This document shows positions 32,860 to 43,700 of a stretch of DNA of 64,000 bases, in pieces; the stretch's first letter is position 1; every line of letters begins with the position of its first letter. The translations under genes were made by a program, and so were the position numbers. The DNA is from Stenopsyche tienmushanensis (taxonomy: Eukaryota; Arthropoda; Insecta; Trichoptera; Stenopsychidae): positions 930,001 through 994,000 of the forward strand of contig WACJ01000126.1 in NCBI GenBank assembly GCA_008973525.1, written 5' to 3'. Under the pieces are notes generated by a model. It did not search any database. It worked only from the letters and a program-made list of their open reading frames with translations, and was not told the origin of the DNA.

Positions 32860-33620
32860 TAGGGAATCCAATCCAGAGCCAAAATTTCGAACCCGGGATT
32901 TCGGGATTGCATTAGATCAGTCCCGGGATCCCGGGACCGGGATTTTCAATAATTTAAAAAATTACATTGATAAATTTGATCAAAAATTACTAATAAGTCC
33001 ACTTGTTTAATATAAAAAAATAGCTTGAAAGCGAAAGAATTTTATTTATTTAAGAAAATATAAAAATACAATTCAAAAATAGATAAGTTAAACACTAAAT
33101 TGTTTTGTTTCGAAATTTAGTCTGGATTTGATTTTGGAGACCAAGCGACTTGCTGCTGAAAATGCACGTTCAGTCTCCACACTCGTTGGAGGTATCGTCA
33201 TCACATATTTAAATGCTAGTTCGAGTTGATGATCGCGTGAGCCCCCATTTTCATATAGCACCATCAATGCGACTGATGAAATTCCTTTCTGCTGAGACGC
33301 AGACTAAAACTCGAAAAATTCCCGATTTACCGACTAATTATTTATTTCCATCGCTGCAGATGAACACTTATATACTATAATACCTTGACGTGATTCGTAA
33401 TTATATTACGGAGGAATACAAAAATTCTGAAGCCCGTATCTATTATATTTCATATCGATATTCCCATTATTAGTGTCGAGGTGTAGCAAATACATCACCG
33501 GTAGGGAAAGGTTAATATAATAATTTGAAAAGCATATATGTACTGTATATATGTATACATATATTAGACAGTTACTGATCCTCGGGGCATCGCCTAAGCT
33601 CGCCAATTAGTAGTTACTGG
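32860..33620 (-). mobile_element. hAT transposon remnant with C-terminal dimerisation domain
   Basis: The 3' terminus begins TAGGGAATCCAATCC and is followed by palindrome-rich CCCGGGATCCCGGGACCGGG at 32920-32940. On the minus strand 33290-33105 encodes VALMVLYENGGSRDHQ, LELAFKYVMTIPPTSVETER and AFSAASRLVSKIKSR, the diagnostic hAT C-terminal dimerisation domain (usually ...IPATSVPSERVFSAAG). Upstream of that the frame is interrupted by stops. Shorter copies lie at 40145-40500, 50650-51070 and 61440-61910. Confidence 0.8.
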
Positions 33621-33712
33621 GAGGTGATGAAAGTGCGCCACGACCTCTTCATCGGAAAAATTTACTGTGACTGAACAAAATGGCCGATAAACTGTAATTT
33701 GTAACACCTTGA
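33617..33712 (+). repeat. Repeat family K, copy 2
   Basis: GCCACGACCTCTTCATCGGA, AAAATTTACTGTGACTGAAC and AAAATGGCCGATAAACT match 24950-25045 in the same orientation. It lies at the edge of the hAT remnant. Confidence 0.55.
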
Positions 33713-34581
33713 TGCCTAAGATTGTTGATGACTATGATAATTAATAATTTGTAGGATAAAAAAATATATAATTAAGTGCTCTCAGCTGATTCAATCTGAT
33801 TCGAGTTTAGGATTCAATGGAGATTTTATTTAAATCATCACAGCTTATTAAATATTTGCCTGGGTAAGCAGCTGAATGACTAATTGCATTGATTATTATA
33901 TTAAAATAATTGTTAGCTAAATAATGGAGAGAATTAGATGCGCTTATCAACATTTATTATTCATTCATATTTATAGAAATCCAATTCGAACGCAAAACAA
34001 TCGCAAAAAGCGACATTATCGTTCAATTTACTCATGAATCCGGTTGAATTGCGAATCTCTCGATTTTAGCATGAATTCGTCGAAGAATCGCTCGAATATT
34101 TTCACGACAAATTGCTTTATAACGGAGCTTTAACGTGTGTTTTATTTAATATCGTATAACGATTACTGTTATTTCTTAATCCAGAGTATGATAAGAGAAT
34201 AAATACTAACGGCATATGTTCAATAAGATGCAATAAAGTTATTACAATGCAAAATACAACACAAGCATCGGGCACATTTATGATGATCCAAGCATTAATC
34301 TATGTGATTTTTTTTATTATTCGCATTGTGGCATCGCAATAAAGCTGTCATTGATAACGGGAGACGGTTTTATTTGAAATTTGCAAAGTATATTGAAGCA
34401 GGATTTCTTGAATTGACGACAATTCATCATTTTTGGCAGTTACTAAATTCAAAGGAAATCTGTTCGAAAATAATCCGTTATCGGCGAGGATTTTTTGATA
34501 TGCCATATAAAAACGAATCGTTTAATTGATGATTTTATCAAATATATAACATGATTTTAATTTTATTAATTATTTTTTACC
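33713..34581. other. No gene recognised
   Basis: AT-rich DNA. The plus frame 34326-34529 (67 codons) shows no motif. Nothing here was matched elsewhere in the window. Confidence 0.3.
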
Positions 34582-34686
34582 TTTGTCTGATATTTTGAAC
34601 CACCTATCGTGTTCATTATCAAGGGTTAATTGAGATTAAATGCCCTTGATAATGAACCCAATAGGTGGTTCGAAATATCGGACAAA
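34582..34686. ncRNA. Near-perfect hairpin, 44-bp arms and 17-base loop
   Basis: Arms 34582-34625 and 34643-34686 pair over 44 positions: 40 Watson-Crick pairs, 2 G-U pairs and 2 mismatches, read as plus-strand RNA. The loop is 34626-34642. Arm length and total size (105 bases) fit a microRNA-like or other hairpin precursor. It could equally be a small fold-back MITE or a recent inverted duplication. No other copy is seen in this window. The RNA call is inference. Confidence 0.4.
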
Positions 34687-34934
34687 AGTAATATATATAT
34701 ATTATAATTTTGCCTTTTAAAAACTTTAAAAACGCGATCGAAAAAATCGTATTTTCAAACTTTATGATAATTAAAATCATATATACATGGCTTAACACTT
34801 TCATCGCTGGGCGCGAATCGGTGAAGGTTATCGCGGGTCCATAGCGTAGAGTGATTATCTGGAATAGCGATATGATAATCTGACCTACGGGATAAATACA
34901 GACTGCAAGAATGCAACTTGTGGCAGATCTTCTG
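34687..34934. other. Gap between hairpin and mariner
   Basis: AT-rich on the left with a short TA run at 34692-34706, then more even in composition from 34800. No frame or repeat was recognised. Confidence 0.3.
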
Positions 34935-35288
34935 TCAACTGCTGTTTATCTTATATCGATAAACTTGACCGATCGCTCTGTTATTGACCAAGCAAACAGA
35001 AACAAAGGGAAGATAAATTACGAGATGGCCGTCGATAGAAAGTGCACGAGCTAGCAGACACGGTAGTCATTTCAAAAAGTGCTGTTCATCGCATATTGGC
35101 TGAAAATGTTAACATGATAAAGCTGTGCGCAAGATGGATGCCGCGATTGCTCACAATGGAACAAAAACAGCGTCGCGAGTATGTTTCAAACGAGTGTTTG
35201 GCGATGTTTCACAGGAATAAAGCTGAGTTTTTGCGTCGATTCATAACAAAGGATGAAGCACGGGTTCATCACACAAATGTGAATTTAA
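34935..35288 (+). mobile_element. mariner, N-terminal to central part (split element, left piece)
   Basis: Positions 35015-35285 encode KVHELADTVVISKSAVHRIL (helix-turn-helix), then CARWMPRLLTMEQKQRR, ECLAMFHRNKAEFLRRFIT and KDEARVHH. The last corresponds to the TMDETWVHH block, with the first catalytic aspartate kept. The frame stops at the junction with the inserted TTAA element. The right piece of the same element is probably 36370-36735. Confidence 0.75.
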
Positions 35289-35964
35289 CCTGTTTAAGCG
35301 GGGAAATTCCTTTTCAATAACGCAACATATAGTGGGCGCGCACATTTTCGTTAAGACGTATATATACGTCCCGCCCACCTGGCGTGAGTGAGAAAATTTA
35401 TAAAAAAATCAATGAAACATAAATATTTTTTTAAATTAATTAGATACATTAACATATAGATAAGTTAACAAATACAACACAATAAACACAAGCACATAAA
35501 GAAGATGGAAACATAGAGTTTAAAAAAATAAAATATATCCATACATAAATTCAAAACTCAACTTCTTTGTGATATATTTTAAAACAGTTGTTGACACGTA
35601 GTGCTACCTCACAATCCGGACACCAGTATGTAGATTATTTCCCTTTTTTGTAATAAACTAGACATTTCTTGACTTTAGTTCCCTTTTATTTGTTCTTTGA
35701 AAATGCCTTTCAGCTAAGCGTGAGAATTTAGGTGCATGTTTAAGCACACGTCCACTCCAACACAACAGCGAAGTGCACACAATTTGCTACCTATCTTAAA
35801 TTTATGTCAAAACATATATCGACAACTCACACGTTCGTTAAACAACAAAAAAGTCCCGCCTGCTTTAGGGCTCAACACATATTTCGAGGACGTATATATA
35901 CGTCCTAACCAATTTCGATGCAGTTCACGTTTGACGTATATATACGTCCCGCCCACTTAACAGG
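35289..35964. mobile_element. 676-bp piggyBac-type MITE flanked by TTAA
   Basis: Left end CCTGTTTAAGCGGGG; right end, reverse-complemented, CCTGTTAAGTGGGCGGG. TTAA lies directly outside both ends (35285-35288 and 35965-35968), the signature of piggyBac superfamily insertion. The 16-bp palindrome GACGTATATATACGTC occurs three times, at 35355, 35889 and 35933, followed by CCGCCCAC at the first and last. There is no transposase frame. It interrupts a mariner. Confidence 0.85.
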
Positions 35965-35968
35965 TTAA

Positions 35969-36369
35969 TATCCATGTCCACGAGAACACGCTTATTCTCA
36001 ACTTTGAATGGCCACTTGCGCTCTGAGCGTGGGGGAGAAACTAGCTAAATTTGTAGCTTAAACCTAAAAGAAAACTAGCTATGGTTTATACAAATATATT
36101 GTAAATTAAAATTAGATAAGATAAATTAGTAAGATAGATAGATATATAGATTTTATAGATGGGGGGAAAGTCTAGTCTCGTTCGCGACCTCGTTTGACGT
36201 AAGCCACCTATATAAATTAGTCTTTGGAGGCCTCTTCCGTGATCGTACAAATCATAGAAGGCTCCGAATACACAAAAAGGAGGGATTGACCACAAGTTCT
36301 GCGTATCCAACCGGTCCGCTTCTCGGACCGCTTACACAACAAATTTATTTACAATAATTTTCATTATTA
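35969..36369 (+). repeat. Family E repeat copy 2 and flanks, inserted in a mariner
   Basis: From about 36120: GGGGGGAAAGTCTAGTCTCG, CACCTATATAAATTAGTCTT, CCGTGATCGTACAAATCATA and GGTCCGCTTCTCGGACC. These match 47090-47260. The copy breaks off after GGACCGCTTACAC at about 36340. The segment 35969-36110 is unassigned and shares ATCC-GTGTCC and GTGGGGGA pieces with 47065-47095, so the repeat may begin there. Confidence 0.6.
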
Positions 36370-36735
36370 TGCGAACTTATTGCAACGTTTGAGTGATGAA
36401 ATCAAGACAAAAATGGGCGCATTTGGCTACAAAAAGTGTTATTTCATCAAGATAGTGTACCAGTTTACACATCCGTTATTGCGGTAGCCAAAATCAATGA
36501 GTCAAAGTTCGAATTGTATTCTCATACACCATATTCGCCAGATTTAGCCCCCACGGATTATTTTCTTTTTCTTAACTGCCAACAATGAAGAGGTGGAATC
36601 GGCAATTGACAGCTATTCTGAAAAGTTCGGCGGTTCTCGCCATAAAAAGGGTATCGAAGCTATTGAACATTCCAATCCAAATCAAAAAAGAAACATTTTT
36701 TACCAATCTGGATACAAACTGAACACAAGATCTTA
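36370..36735 (+). mobile_element. mariner, C-terminal part (right piece of the split element)
   Basis: The translated sequence reads DEIKTKMGAFGYKK, then, after a frame change, LFHQDSVP, HTPYSPDLAPTDYFLFLNCQ, and further shifted AIDSYSEKF. It therefore covers the second (HQD) and third (SPDLAPTD) catalytic blocks of a D,D34D transposase. It has the same orientation as 34935-35288, so the two were probably one element before later insertions. Confidence 0.75.
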
Positions 36736-39700
36736 AAATTTTCAAATATTTTCGAGTCCTCCTAATATTCAATCTGAAATATATTTAAGTGGAGGAAGAA
36801 TACCCGTCACCCATATCTGTATGACATGGCGATGTACGTGTTAAATACAAGCGTGATGGTCGATCGTTTCGAGGTTAAGGCCAAACGTGTAATTTCATAT
36901 TTGAATCGAATACATTTCACCGTTTCTCCCTATGCGTCACATTGACGATGTTCACCCTCCATTGAGTTCGAACAAAATTCGATAGTGATAGATGAATTGC
37001 AAGTGAAAAGCGGCCACCGTCGAGATGGCGATGCTCTCGTATGTGTTCCGGGTCTATGACACTGTCTCACTAATTAGCCGGTGCATAAAGCGAGCGGATT
37101 CATCATCATGGATCGTTCCACAAAAATTTCGAGGCATGTAGAGACGGAATTATTTTTGATAAGGTGCAAACTGTACGGAGCCGAAGTAAGTAGGGTAAGA
37201 CGACACGGTCTGCCTTCCTCATCCATTATACATCTGCTCCTCAATCATCCTACATCTAAACTCGTTCGGATGCTCCGAACGATGCACGCTGCCATGACAG
37301 CTTCTTCGTCATAGCTGCCGCCGCTAATTCCGCAATTAAGCCGACTCTTAACACCTCAGACGTTCCCGCTTCTGCTTCCGAACGATGATTGCGCTATGAG
37401 CAGTGCCATATGGGACACAATACAGTTTCTCGCTTCACTTAGCTGTAGGCGATACGAAATAACTTCACTACCGACTGTCAATGAATCAAATCAATAAAAA
37501 ATATATCATTAATAAATTTCAACTTATTTTACAAAATTTGCGAATATTTTTGCCCCCCTCCACCCCTATTGGAATCAAATTGAATATCAATTTTAAATTT
37601 TAATTCGGACGTTTTATTGTGTTGCGCATATTTATTTTTTTACTAATAGCAACACTGATCTGAAAATTTGCCAAATGTCATTTTTTGAACGATTCAAATA
37701 AACCGAATCGTATGGATGTAATTAAGTTTTACAGGAAAGTTTGAAATCGATTCATAACGATGTAATCGTGCTATTTGTTATAAAATGACAATCGTGTGTT
37801 TATAAACTACGTTTTTAAACATCTCAATGTCGGGAGCATTTATAAAAAGTGAGGTTATGTACAAAAATAATCAGGCTTGTTTTCAAATAAATGTCATTTT
37901 AATCCAATTACAATGATGTGGTATTGTTTTTTGTTGTTGTGGGCTGCGTTTTATAGTTTATTTATAGATATCCAGCTATGTCAGGAATTATCTATGGCGC
38001 ATATGTATAAATTCCTTATAAACGTTGACCTTTGGTGTGCATTGCTGCTCTCACTGCTTTTTTGCATCCAATGTTCGATTTTCTACTGAGAAATAATTTA
38101 AATTACGATTTAAGTCTGAGAATGAATGACCTGATCGTTAAATAGGTTTTCTAGCGTTTTATGTATGCACGTATTAGACGCGCTTTGCGAACAATTTATA
38201 GTGCACTGTTTTACCGACGGCTAATGTCAAATCAATTTTTCACACAGCCTCGTTTTTTTAAATATGAAGACATAAGCGCAACAGTTGGCGCCATAACCAT
38301 TGTTCGAACGTGTCATCGCATGACTGTGAACGATTTCAAACCGATTTCCTCTCGCATTTTCACCTCAATATGTGCGAATTTGTCAACAAAGAATTTTTTC
38401 GCCTCTTTAGAGATTGAAAACGGTACCCAAATAATGACAGATAATATCTGTCCACCTGTTCGCAGTGTCTTGGAGCGATTATGAAAAAAATGGGCGAGCA
38501 CATCGAATCATGTGATTTTGAACGTTTATGGAGAAAGTCTCCGGACTCGTGCTCTTCTCTCCATTTTTCGCTTTATCAAAACACGCTGCACGTTAATTAT
38601 GTCGGATTAATTTCATGAGTCGTTAAGCTCTTCAAAAAGAATATGGCAATCTTCGCGAAGCATTAAGTCATAAATAATGAGCGTTACCAATTAATTTTGG
38701 TGGAATCTGCACGATAATACAATATCATCTCAGTTTCACGTTCTAATTATCATCGCTCATCGATACAAGTGTGCATATGTATTATGAATAGGAAAGGTGC
38801 ATATTAAAGCGCTAAAGAATTCAATATCAGTATTTTAAAATGCATAAACATACTTCGATTGATCGATTGAAATATGTCGCATGTCAGATCGATCGAACTG
38901 TCAACTCGTCGTCTTCTTCTTTCCGTGAAAGAGTCTTGGCCTTCATATGCATATTTTCGAGCATGATCGCATGAATATTCAATTCAATACGAGCGACTGC
39001 GGTTGTCGTGGGAATCGGTTAGATTCAAAGAGGGCAATAAAACGGTTCTTTTTTGTAAATTTAATTTCTCATTCGCGTATTGTATAATTACTAAAACAGC
39101 GCGTTACAAAATTAATGTCTTTCTTATGCGTATTAATTTGAGAAAAACGATCTGCTTAATGCGTTTTCAGTATGACGCTGTAAACGCGTCAAAATACGCC
39201 TCTTCGCTGTTGATAACTTTATTTAAATTAATCAGCGCTAATATTTTAATTATTTAATTGATATGTAATAACAATGGCCGACGACAATGAGATCGATGGA
39301 TCATTTTTTTATACTGGTCACACCGTTCAATCGAAACGTCAAAGTGTGTTTGAATCGTGAAAAAAAATCCGGCAGCTTTTATTCAAAATTTCGTCATGTA
39401 TCTTTGAATAATTGCACGCGGCTCCATATTCCGGTGCGGTACTCCAAATGTTTATTCATTCACAGACAATTTCACAGCATTAATCTTATTTTCATCGCCT
39501 CCATTGGACATCAAGACTATGTTTTGTATGGAAGATCTATCATAAAATTTGCTTACCGTGCATAAAAATTTAATTAAAAAAACACGGCGTTAGACTGAAG
39601 ATCTGCAGATAGAGCACTGCGTATTTAAATAAAATTACTACCTTGGATACAGACTGGTAAAAAATATGATACACATATTGTTTGTGAGATAATTCTGCAA

Positions 39701-40144
39701 AAGTGATGACACACTTGGTCTGGCAAGCAGCTGCTTCCAGGAAAATCTAATGATATTGATTAGTATACGATTTTGATTGCATTGATTGAATGTCTTTGTA
39801 GTTAATTATAAAATGAAAGATATAGAACACACGGCGATGGAAGAAAACAATTTCAATTTTATGAGTTCAAAGAATTCGTTCGTGATTAAAATTTGTTCCG
39901 CTTTTACTCTACGATACGCCTTCCAAGACAATTCATAGGAACATCGATGAGTCTATAATAAGTCCGGATATTAAATTGTTGCTTTGAAAATAACGATTGA
40001 ATGTTAAGAATTTGTTCAATGTCGAAAATAGAAATCCAATCTTGGGATTCCTGTCTAAGAACAGGGTTGATACATTGCGTAGTACCACATGAAGATTCGG
40101 AATTTAAACTTCTTCCTTTGGGGTATTGAGACATGGGTTGGGAC
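36736..40144. other. Long stretch without an identified gene
   Basis: No repeat or domain match is convincing. The part 37020-37310 is GC-richer; ATGGCGATGCTCTCGTATGT at 37025-37044 opens a 38-codon frame, and GAAGTAAGT at 37185-37193 is a donor-like sequence, so a small 5' exon is conceivable but unproven. Frames at 38161-38484 (plus), 39003-39257 (plus) and 39904-40134 (minus) have no known motif. The 38700-39000 region looks single-copy. Confidence 0.3.
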
Positions 40145-40500
40145 TAGGAAATCCAATTCCGGGATCCCAGACAGTTTTAGGTGCTCATGAATCCCAGGAT
40201 TAGTAAACGTAATCCCAAAAAAGTCGGGATTGAAATTTTTATCTAACAAATCGTACACTTCACCAGCACGATGAAGGCTACTAAATCGAGACATTCCCGC
40301 CAAAATCTGGACGCTTAGAAACAATGGCATAACTACTAATTGGCGAGCCTAGGAGCAATAACTGTCTAATCTATGTATGCATATATACAGTACATATATG
40401 TTTTTCAAATTGTTATATTAACCTTTCCCTACCGGTGATGTATTTACTACACCTCGACTCTAATAATGGGAATATCGATATGAAATATAATAGATGGTGT
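40145..40500 (+). mobile_element. hAT family copy, opposite orientation, no transposase
   Basis: The terminus TAGGAAATCCAATTCCGGGATCCC is like the one at 32860. The inside has CGGGATTGAAATTTTTATCT (also at 50670) and then the reverse complement of 33408-33600: CTGTCTAATCTATGTATGCA, CCTTTCCCTACCGGTGATGT, GGGAATATCGATATGAAATA. It stops short of the transposase-coding part. Confidence 0.65.
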
Positions 40501-41186
40501 AATAAATTCGCATAATCCATACAATTCAAAATTTAAATATTTTTTTCAAGGCAGCGTGTGCATTTCAGCCATGCTGTTGATTGTTTCTTGGTGTTTTTTA
40601 CTTTAATTGATGGTAAATTCGATATCGCAACTTCCGTCTAGGAGCGACTGACATTGAAAAATCTTCAGTCCAGCACTTCCATTCAATATTGCAGACTTGG
40701 TCGCTTTATCGCAATCTTCATGAAGTTCGAGCACCTCCTTAATATGTATGGATGTTAATGAAATTCATCCACACTATCGTAAACATCTAAACTCGAATGT
40801 TGTACGAACCATAAAAATTAATCGCATTTATATCAGAAATAATTCATGTTGAAATTAATTTTCGAATTAATTATACAGAGCTGCATACACATTTCATTGA
40901 ATTTCAAAAAATAGTTAGACTGCTCGGCGATAATCGCGAAATAATCTTAGAAAACGCATACATTGCTGGATTGTGGCCTTGTGGGATGACCGGAAAGTCG
41001 CGTACATTTTATCCTTCTATGATGCAATTTATTATGGCAAAGCCATAAATATGTTTTTATCTGGCAGTATTAATAATACTAATTGGCATTGCCTGGGTGG
41101 ACGTAAGCGTTGATACAATGCACACTAATCTCACGAGAATATGAGATTTATCATCAGTGATCCGGATAAATTCATGTAAGGCTGTA
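40501..41186. other. No gene recognised
   Basis: AT-rich DNA. GTGGGATGACCGGAAAGTCG at about 40980-40999, followed by CGTACATTTT, resembles a mariner outer end, but it stands alone. Confidence 0.3.
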
Positions 41187-41340
41187 CAGCGAAACCTCAC
41201 TTTACGACCACCTCGCATAACGAGCCAAACAAATTGTAAAAAAATCGCTTTACGAGGGTCGTTCGCATAACGAGTGATGAGGAGAATACCGGGAAATCTT
41301 TTCTCGCAAAGGAAAAAAGTCTTTTCACGGTTGATCTAGC
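41187..41340 (+). mobile_element. Left end of a Tigger/pogo-like transposon
   Basis: CAGCGAAACCTCACTTTACG after TA (41185-41186), followed by CCTCGCATAACGAG and GCTTTACGAGGGTCG, is the kind of CGAG-rich terminus seen in pogo/Tigger elements. The transposase of such an element follows at 42900-43700, on the far side of a mariner. Confidence 0.6.
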
Positions 41341-42055
41341 ACGCATATATATTTGGTCTACATTAATGATTTATACTATATTTAAGAACAAGGAGAAGAT
41401 TAGAAATATAGATGCTTTAAGAGATAAACGAACAAGAAATACGAATACAGCCATGAGTGAGCGAAAAATAGCATCCTCTGTTGCGCAACGCATAATTTTT
41501 CATAAATTTGCTGATGCTATTCTAAGTAAGACCCAAGTGTTCGATTGGACCCAAGAGTTTCGTAAAAGTCGAGATAATGTGCGAAATGTAAGTCATACAC
41601 GGCATCCTGTAGCGAGCATCAATGAACAGCATTCGAGTCGTGAGTAAGCTTGTACATGGCGATCGCCGCATTGCGTTAGCTGGGATTGCGATGGGAATAT
41701 TAAGCGTTGGAAGTGTCCATACCGTTGTATCGAAACATCTTGGTTACAGTGAAAAGGGGGAAAGGTCTTTTGGATCGTATTTTAATCCGCGATGAAACGT
41801 GGGTGCACTATTACATCCCAGAAAACAAGAGATCGAACCCAAAAGTTTCATGAAAGTCGAGGAACAATCTGCTGGAAAAGTGATGGTTACGGTATTTTGG
41901 GAATCGAAAGGTATTTTATTAATGAGGGACAGTTAATGCGGCCTACTACTACTAACTGCTGGATGACACTGAGGCAATTGTAACAAAAGACGAAGAAAAC
42001 CGATTTGAGCTGTCCTTCTTCTGCTCGGGTGGGTGTTAGACTCCACAATACCCAC
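41341..42055 (+). mobile_element. mariner transposase, left piece, inserted in the Tigger-like element
   Basis: With several frameshifts the piece reads VAQRIIFHKFADAILSKTQV then FDWTQEFRKSRDNV (N-terminal domain), GDRRIALAGIAMGILSVGSV then HTVVSKHLGYSEKG (helix-turn-helix and linker), LLDRILIRDETWVHYYIPEN (first catalytic D), SAGKVMVTVFWESKGILLM, and finally a degraded VLLLLDNAPTHK-like block with the second catalytic D. This matches the domain order of a D,D34D mariner. Confidence 0.75.
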
Positions 42056-42585
42056 CCATAAAACCCCAGAGGGTGATAACCCTACGCTGTGGAGTAAATA
42101 TGAACTGCTCATCAAACGTTGCTGGAGTAGCCCAGCTAACAGTAAGTTGGGTAAGCAGCTTATGCTGTGCTGCGTACCTGTCATATGCTGCAGCCCCCTT
42201 CAAACTGAGGTTGGACTCATCGTGATCTTGCGTAATAGTTCTTTATTATTTATCTTAACCTATTTCCTTCCTCCTACCACGCACCTTCATGTGAACTTGG
42301 TCTGAAGCCGGTCTTCCTGCAGGAACCTCGCCTCCTTTAATGGGCGCAGACTGAAAGGGGTAGGCACCTAGAAGCTCTGCGCGTAGCGTTTATCGTGGGG
42401 TCAAAAGGGCGCTGGAAGACATTATCTGTGTGACTAGTCCGGGGAAATCCGGAACAGACTGCACAGCGGCACCGATAATAGTATCTATTTGATGACTCTA
42501 CACACATGTTGGTTACTGTCTGTCAGATCTGCATTGTCCTTCTTTTGCGTGATAACTCATGATAAACTCACTCAATTATACTGGG
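42056..42585. mobile_element. GC-rich insertion of about 530 bp inside the mariner
   Basis: It is flanked by mariner coding sequence on both sides, and its composition is clearly GC-richer than the host element (AAACCCCAGAGGGTGATAAC; GGCGCAGACTGAAAGGGGTA; ACTAGTCCGGGGAAATCCGG). No frame, tRNA-type promoter or terminal repeat was recognised. It may be the untranslated end of a non-LTR retrotransposon or a SINE. Confidence 0.5.
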
Positions 42586-42899
42586 AACACCCACCTTACA
42601 GTTCAGACTTGGTCACATATGTCTACCATATGTTTATAAAGGCATTAGGAGGGCAACGATTTTAAGACAACGCTGCGGTCGAACAATACGTGCGCAACTG
42701 CTTTCCGAAATCATCTCCTTTCTTCAGCAACAGGACCAAGACGCTTCTTATCCGATGCAATAAATGTATTTCTAATGAAGGGTACTATGTAGAAAAATGA
42801 GATACTTCATTTGCATTTTTATACATCACTAATAAATTTGTATAACAAAATTCTGGTTTATATTTGAATTGCCCTTGTATTAACAAAAACATAATTGGT
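42586..42899 (+). mobile_element. mariner transposase, right piece
   Basis: It reads YWEHPPYSSDLVTYVYHMFI followed by KALGGQRF, then VEQYVRNCF and RCNKCISNEGYYVEK. This is the third catalytic block and C-terminus of the mariner begun at 41341; the normal SPDLAP has become SSDLVT. Confidence 0.75.
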
Positions 42900-43700
42900 G
42901 AGATGGTGAAATTCATTAAGAAGACGACAAGATCATCAACAGACGAGGAAGAAGCATTTTATAAAAGCCTTTGGAGGCTGGGGAGGCAAAATAGCAATCT
43001 TCAACAAAAAATAAGCAGTGGACTTCATCGGTGAAGTTTGTGGACTCTGAGGATAATCCAGCCACTACAAGTGTTTTATTGTGATGAGGCGGGTCTCTTC
43101 TAAAAGAAGATTCTGAAACGAACCTCTATTACAGCGCTGGAGAATAAATTGCCTGACCACAAGCCAATGAATGACCGTCCGTAATACCAATGGAGATTTG
43201 CCTGTGAAAAAATATCTTGCTGGTTCTGGACAACGTTTCTGCTCATTCTCCAGGTTTATAAGAGATATAAGAGGATAGGGAAGCTAAAATGCCACCTGAC
43301 CTAAGCGTTAACCGGACACACCTGTTGTGGCACTTAATACGAAAGCGGATACCGAGGGGCTGGTGAAGTTGCAAGGGTGGAGTTTTTAATGGATAAAATC
43401 CTACATTACCATGGCAAATTCGGCATGGTGTCATTTTGAATATATTCCCCTCCTATAGAAAAAAAATGGTCTAAAAGATGACCTCCATGTAGAATTCAAA
43501 TTCATCAAAATCCAATTTCTGCCTTCTAACGCCGCTCTGTTAATCCAATCTAACTATCAGCAGCTCATTCTCAACAAAAAAAACTTTGACTGGACAGGAT
43601 TTAAGACAATGCCTAATGAGCATGTGTTCTACTAGATTTGGGTATTTGACCAACACCATATGATTAGAAGTAGATAACATCTTCCGGTGCAACAAGAAAT
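42900..43700 (+). pseudogene. Tigger/jerky-type transposase (DDE_1), central to C-terminal part, decayed
   Basis: In broken frames the plus strand reads PLQVFYCDEAGLFXKKIL with RTSITALENKLPDHKPMNDR (first catalytic block; family form VYNADETGLFWKKLP), then ILLVLDNVSAHSPG at about 43210-43250 (second block, LLVLDNAPAHP), then FKFIKIQFLPSNAALLIQSN at about 43495-43560 (third region, VVFLPPNTTSLIQP). Stops are frequent. With the terminus at 41187 this is most simply one Tigger-like copy split by the mariner. The tail after 43600 is lost. Confidence 0.8.

Noticed and set aside
35042..35320. Plus-strand frame as a functional host gene
   Set aside because: It ends inside the TTAA-flanked insertion and corresponds to an interrupted mariner transposase.
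37025..37193. Possible small 5' exon ending in a donor-like GAAGTAAGT
   Set aside because: The ATG frame closes before the donor and the other frames have weak starts; no acceptor partner was found.
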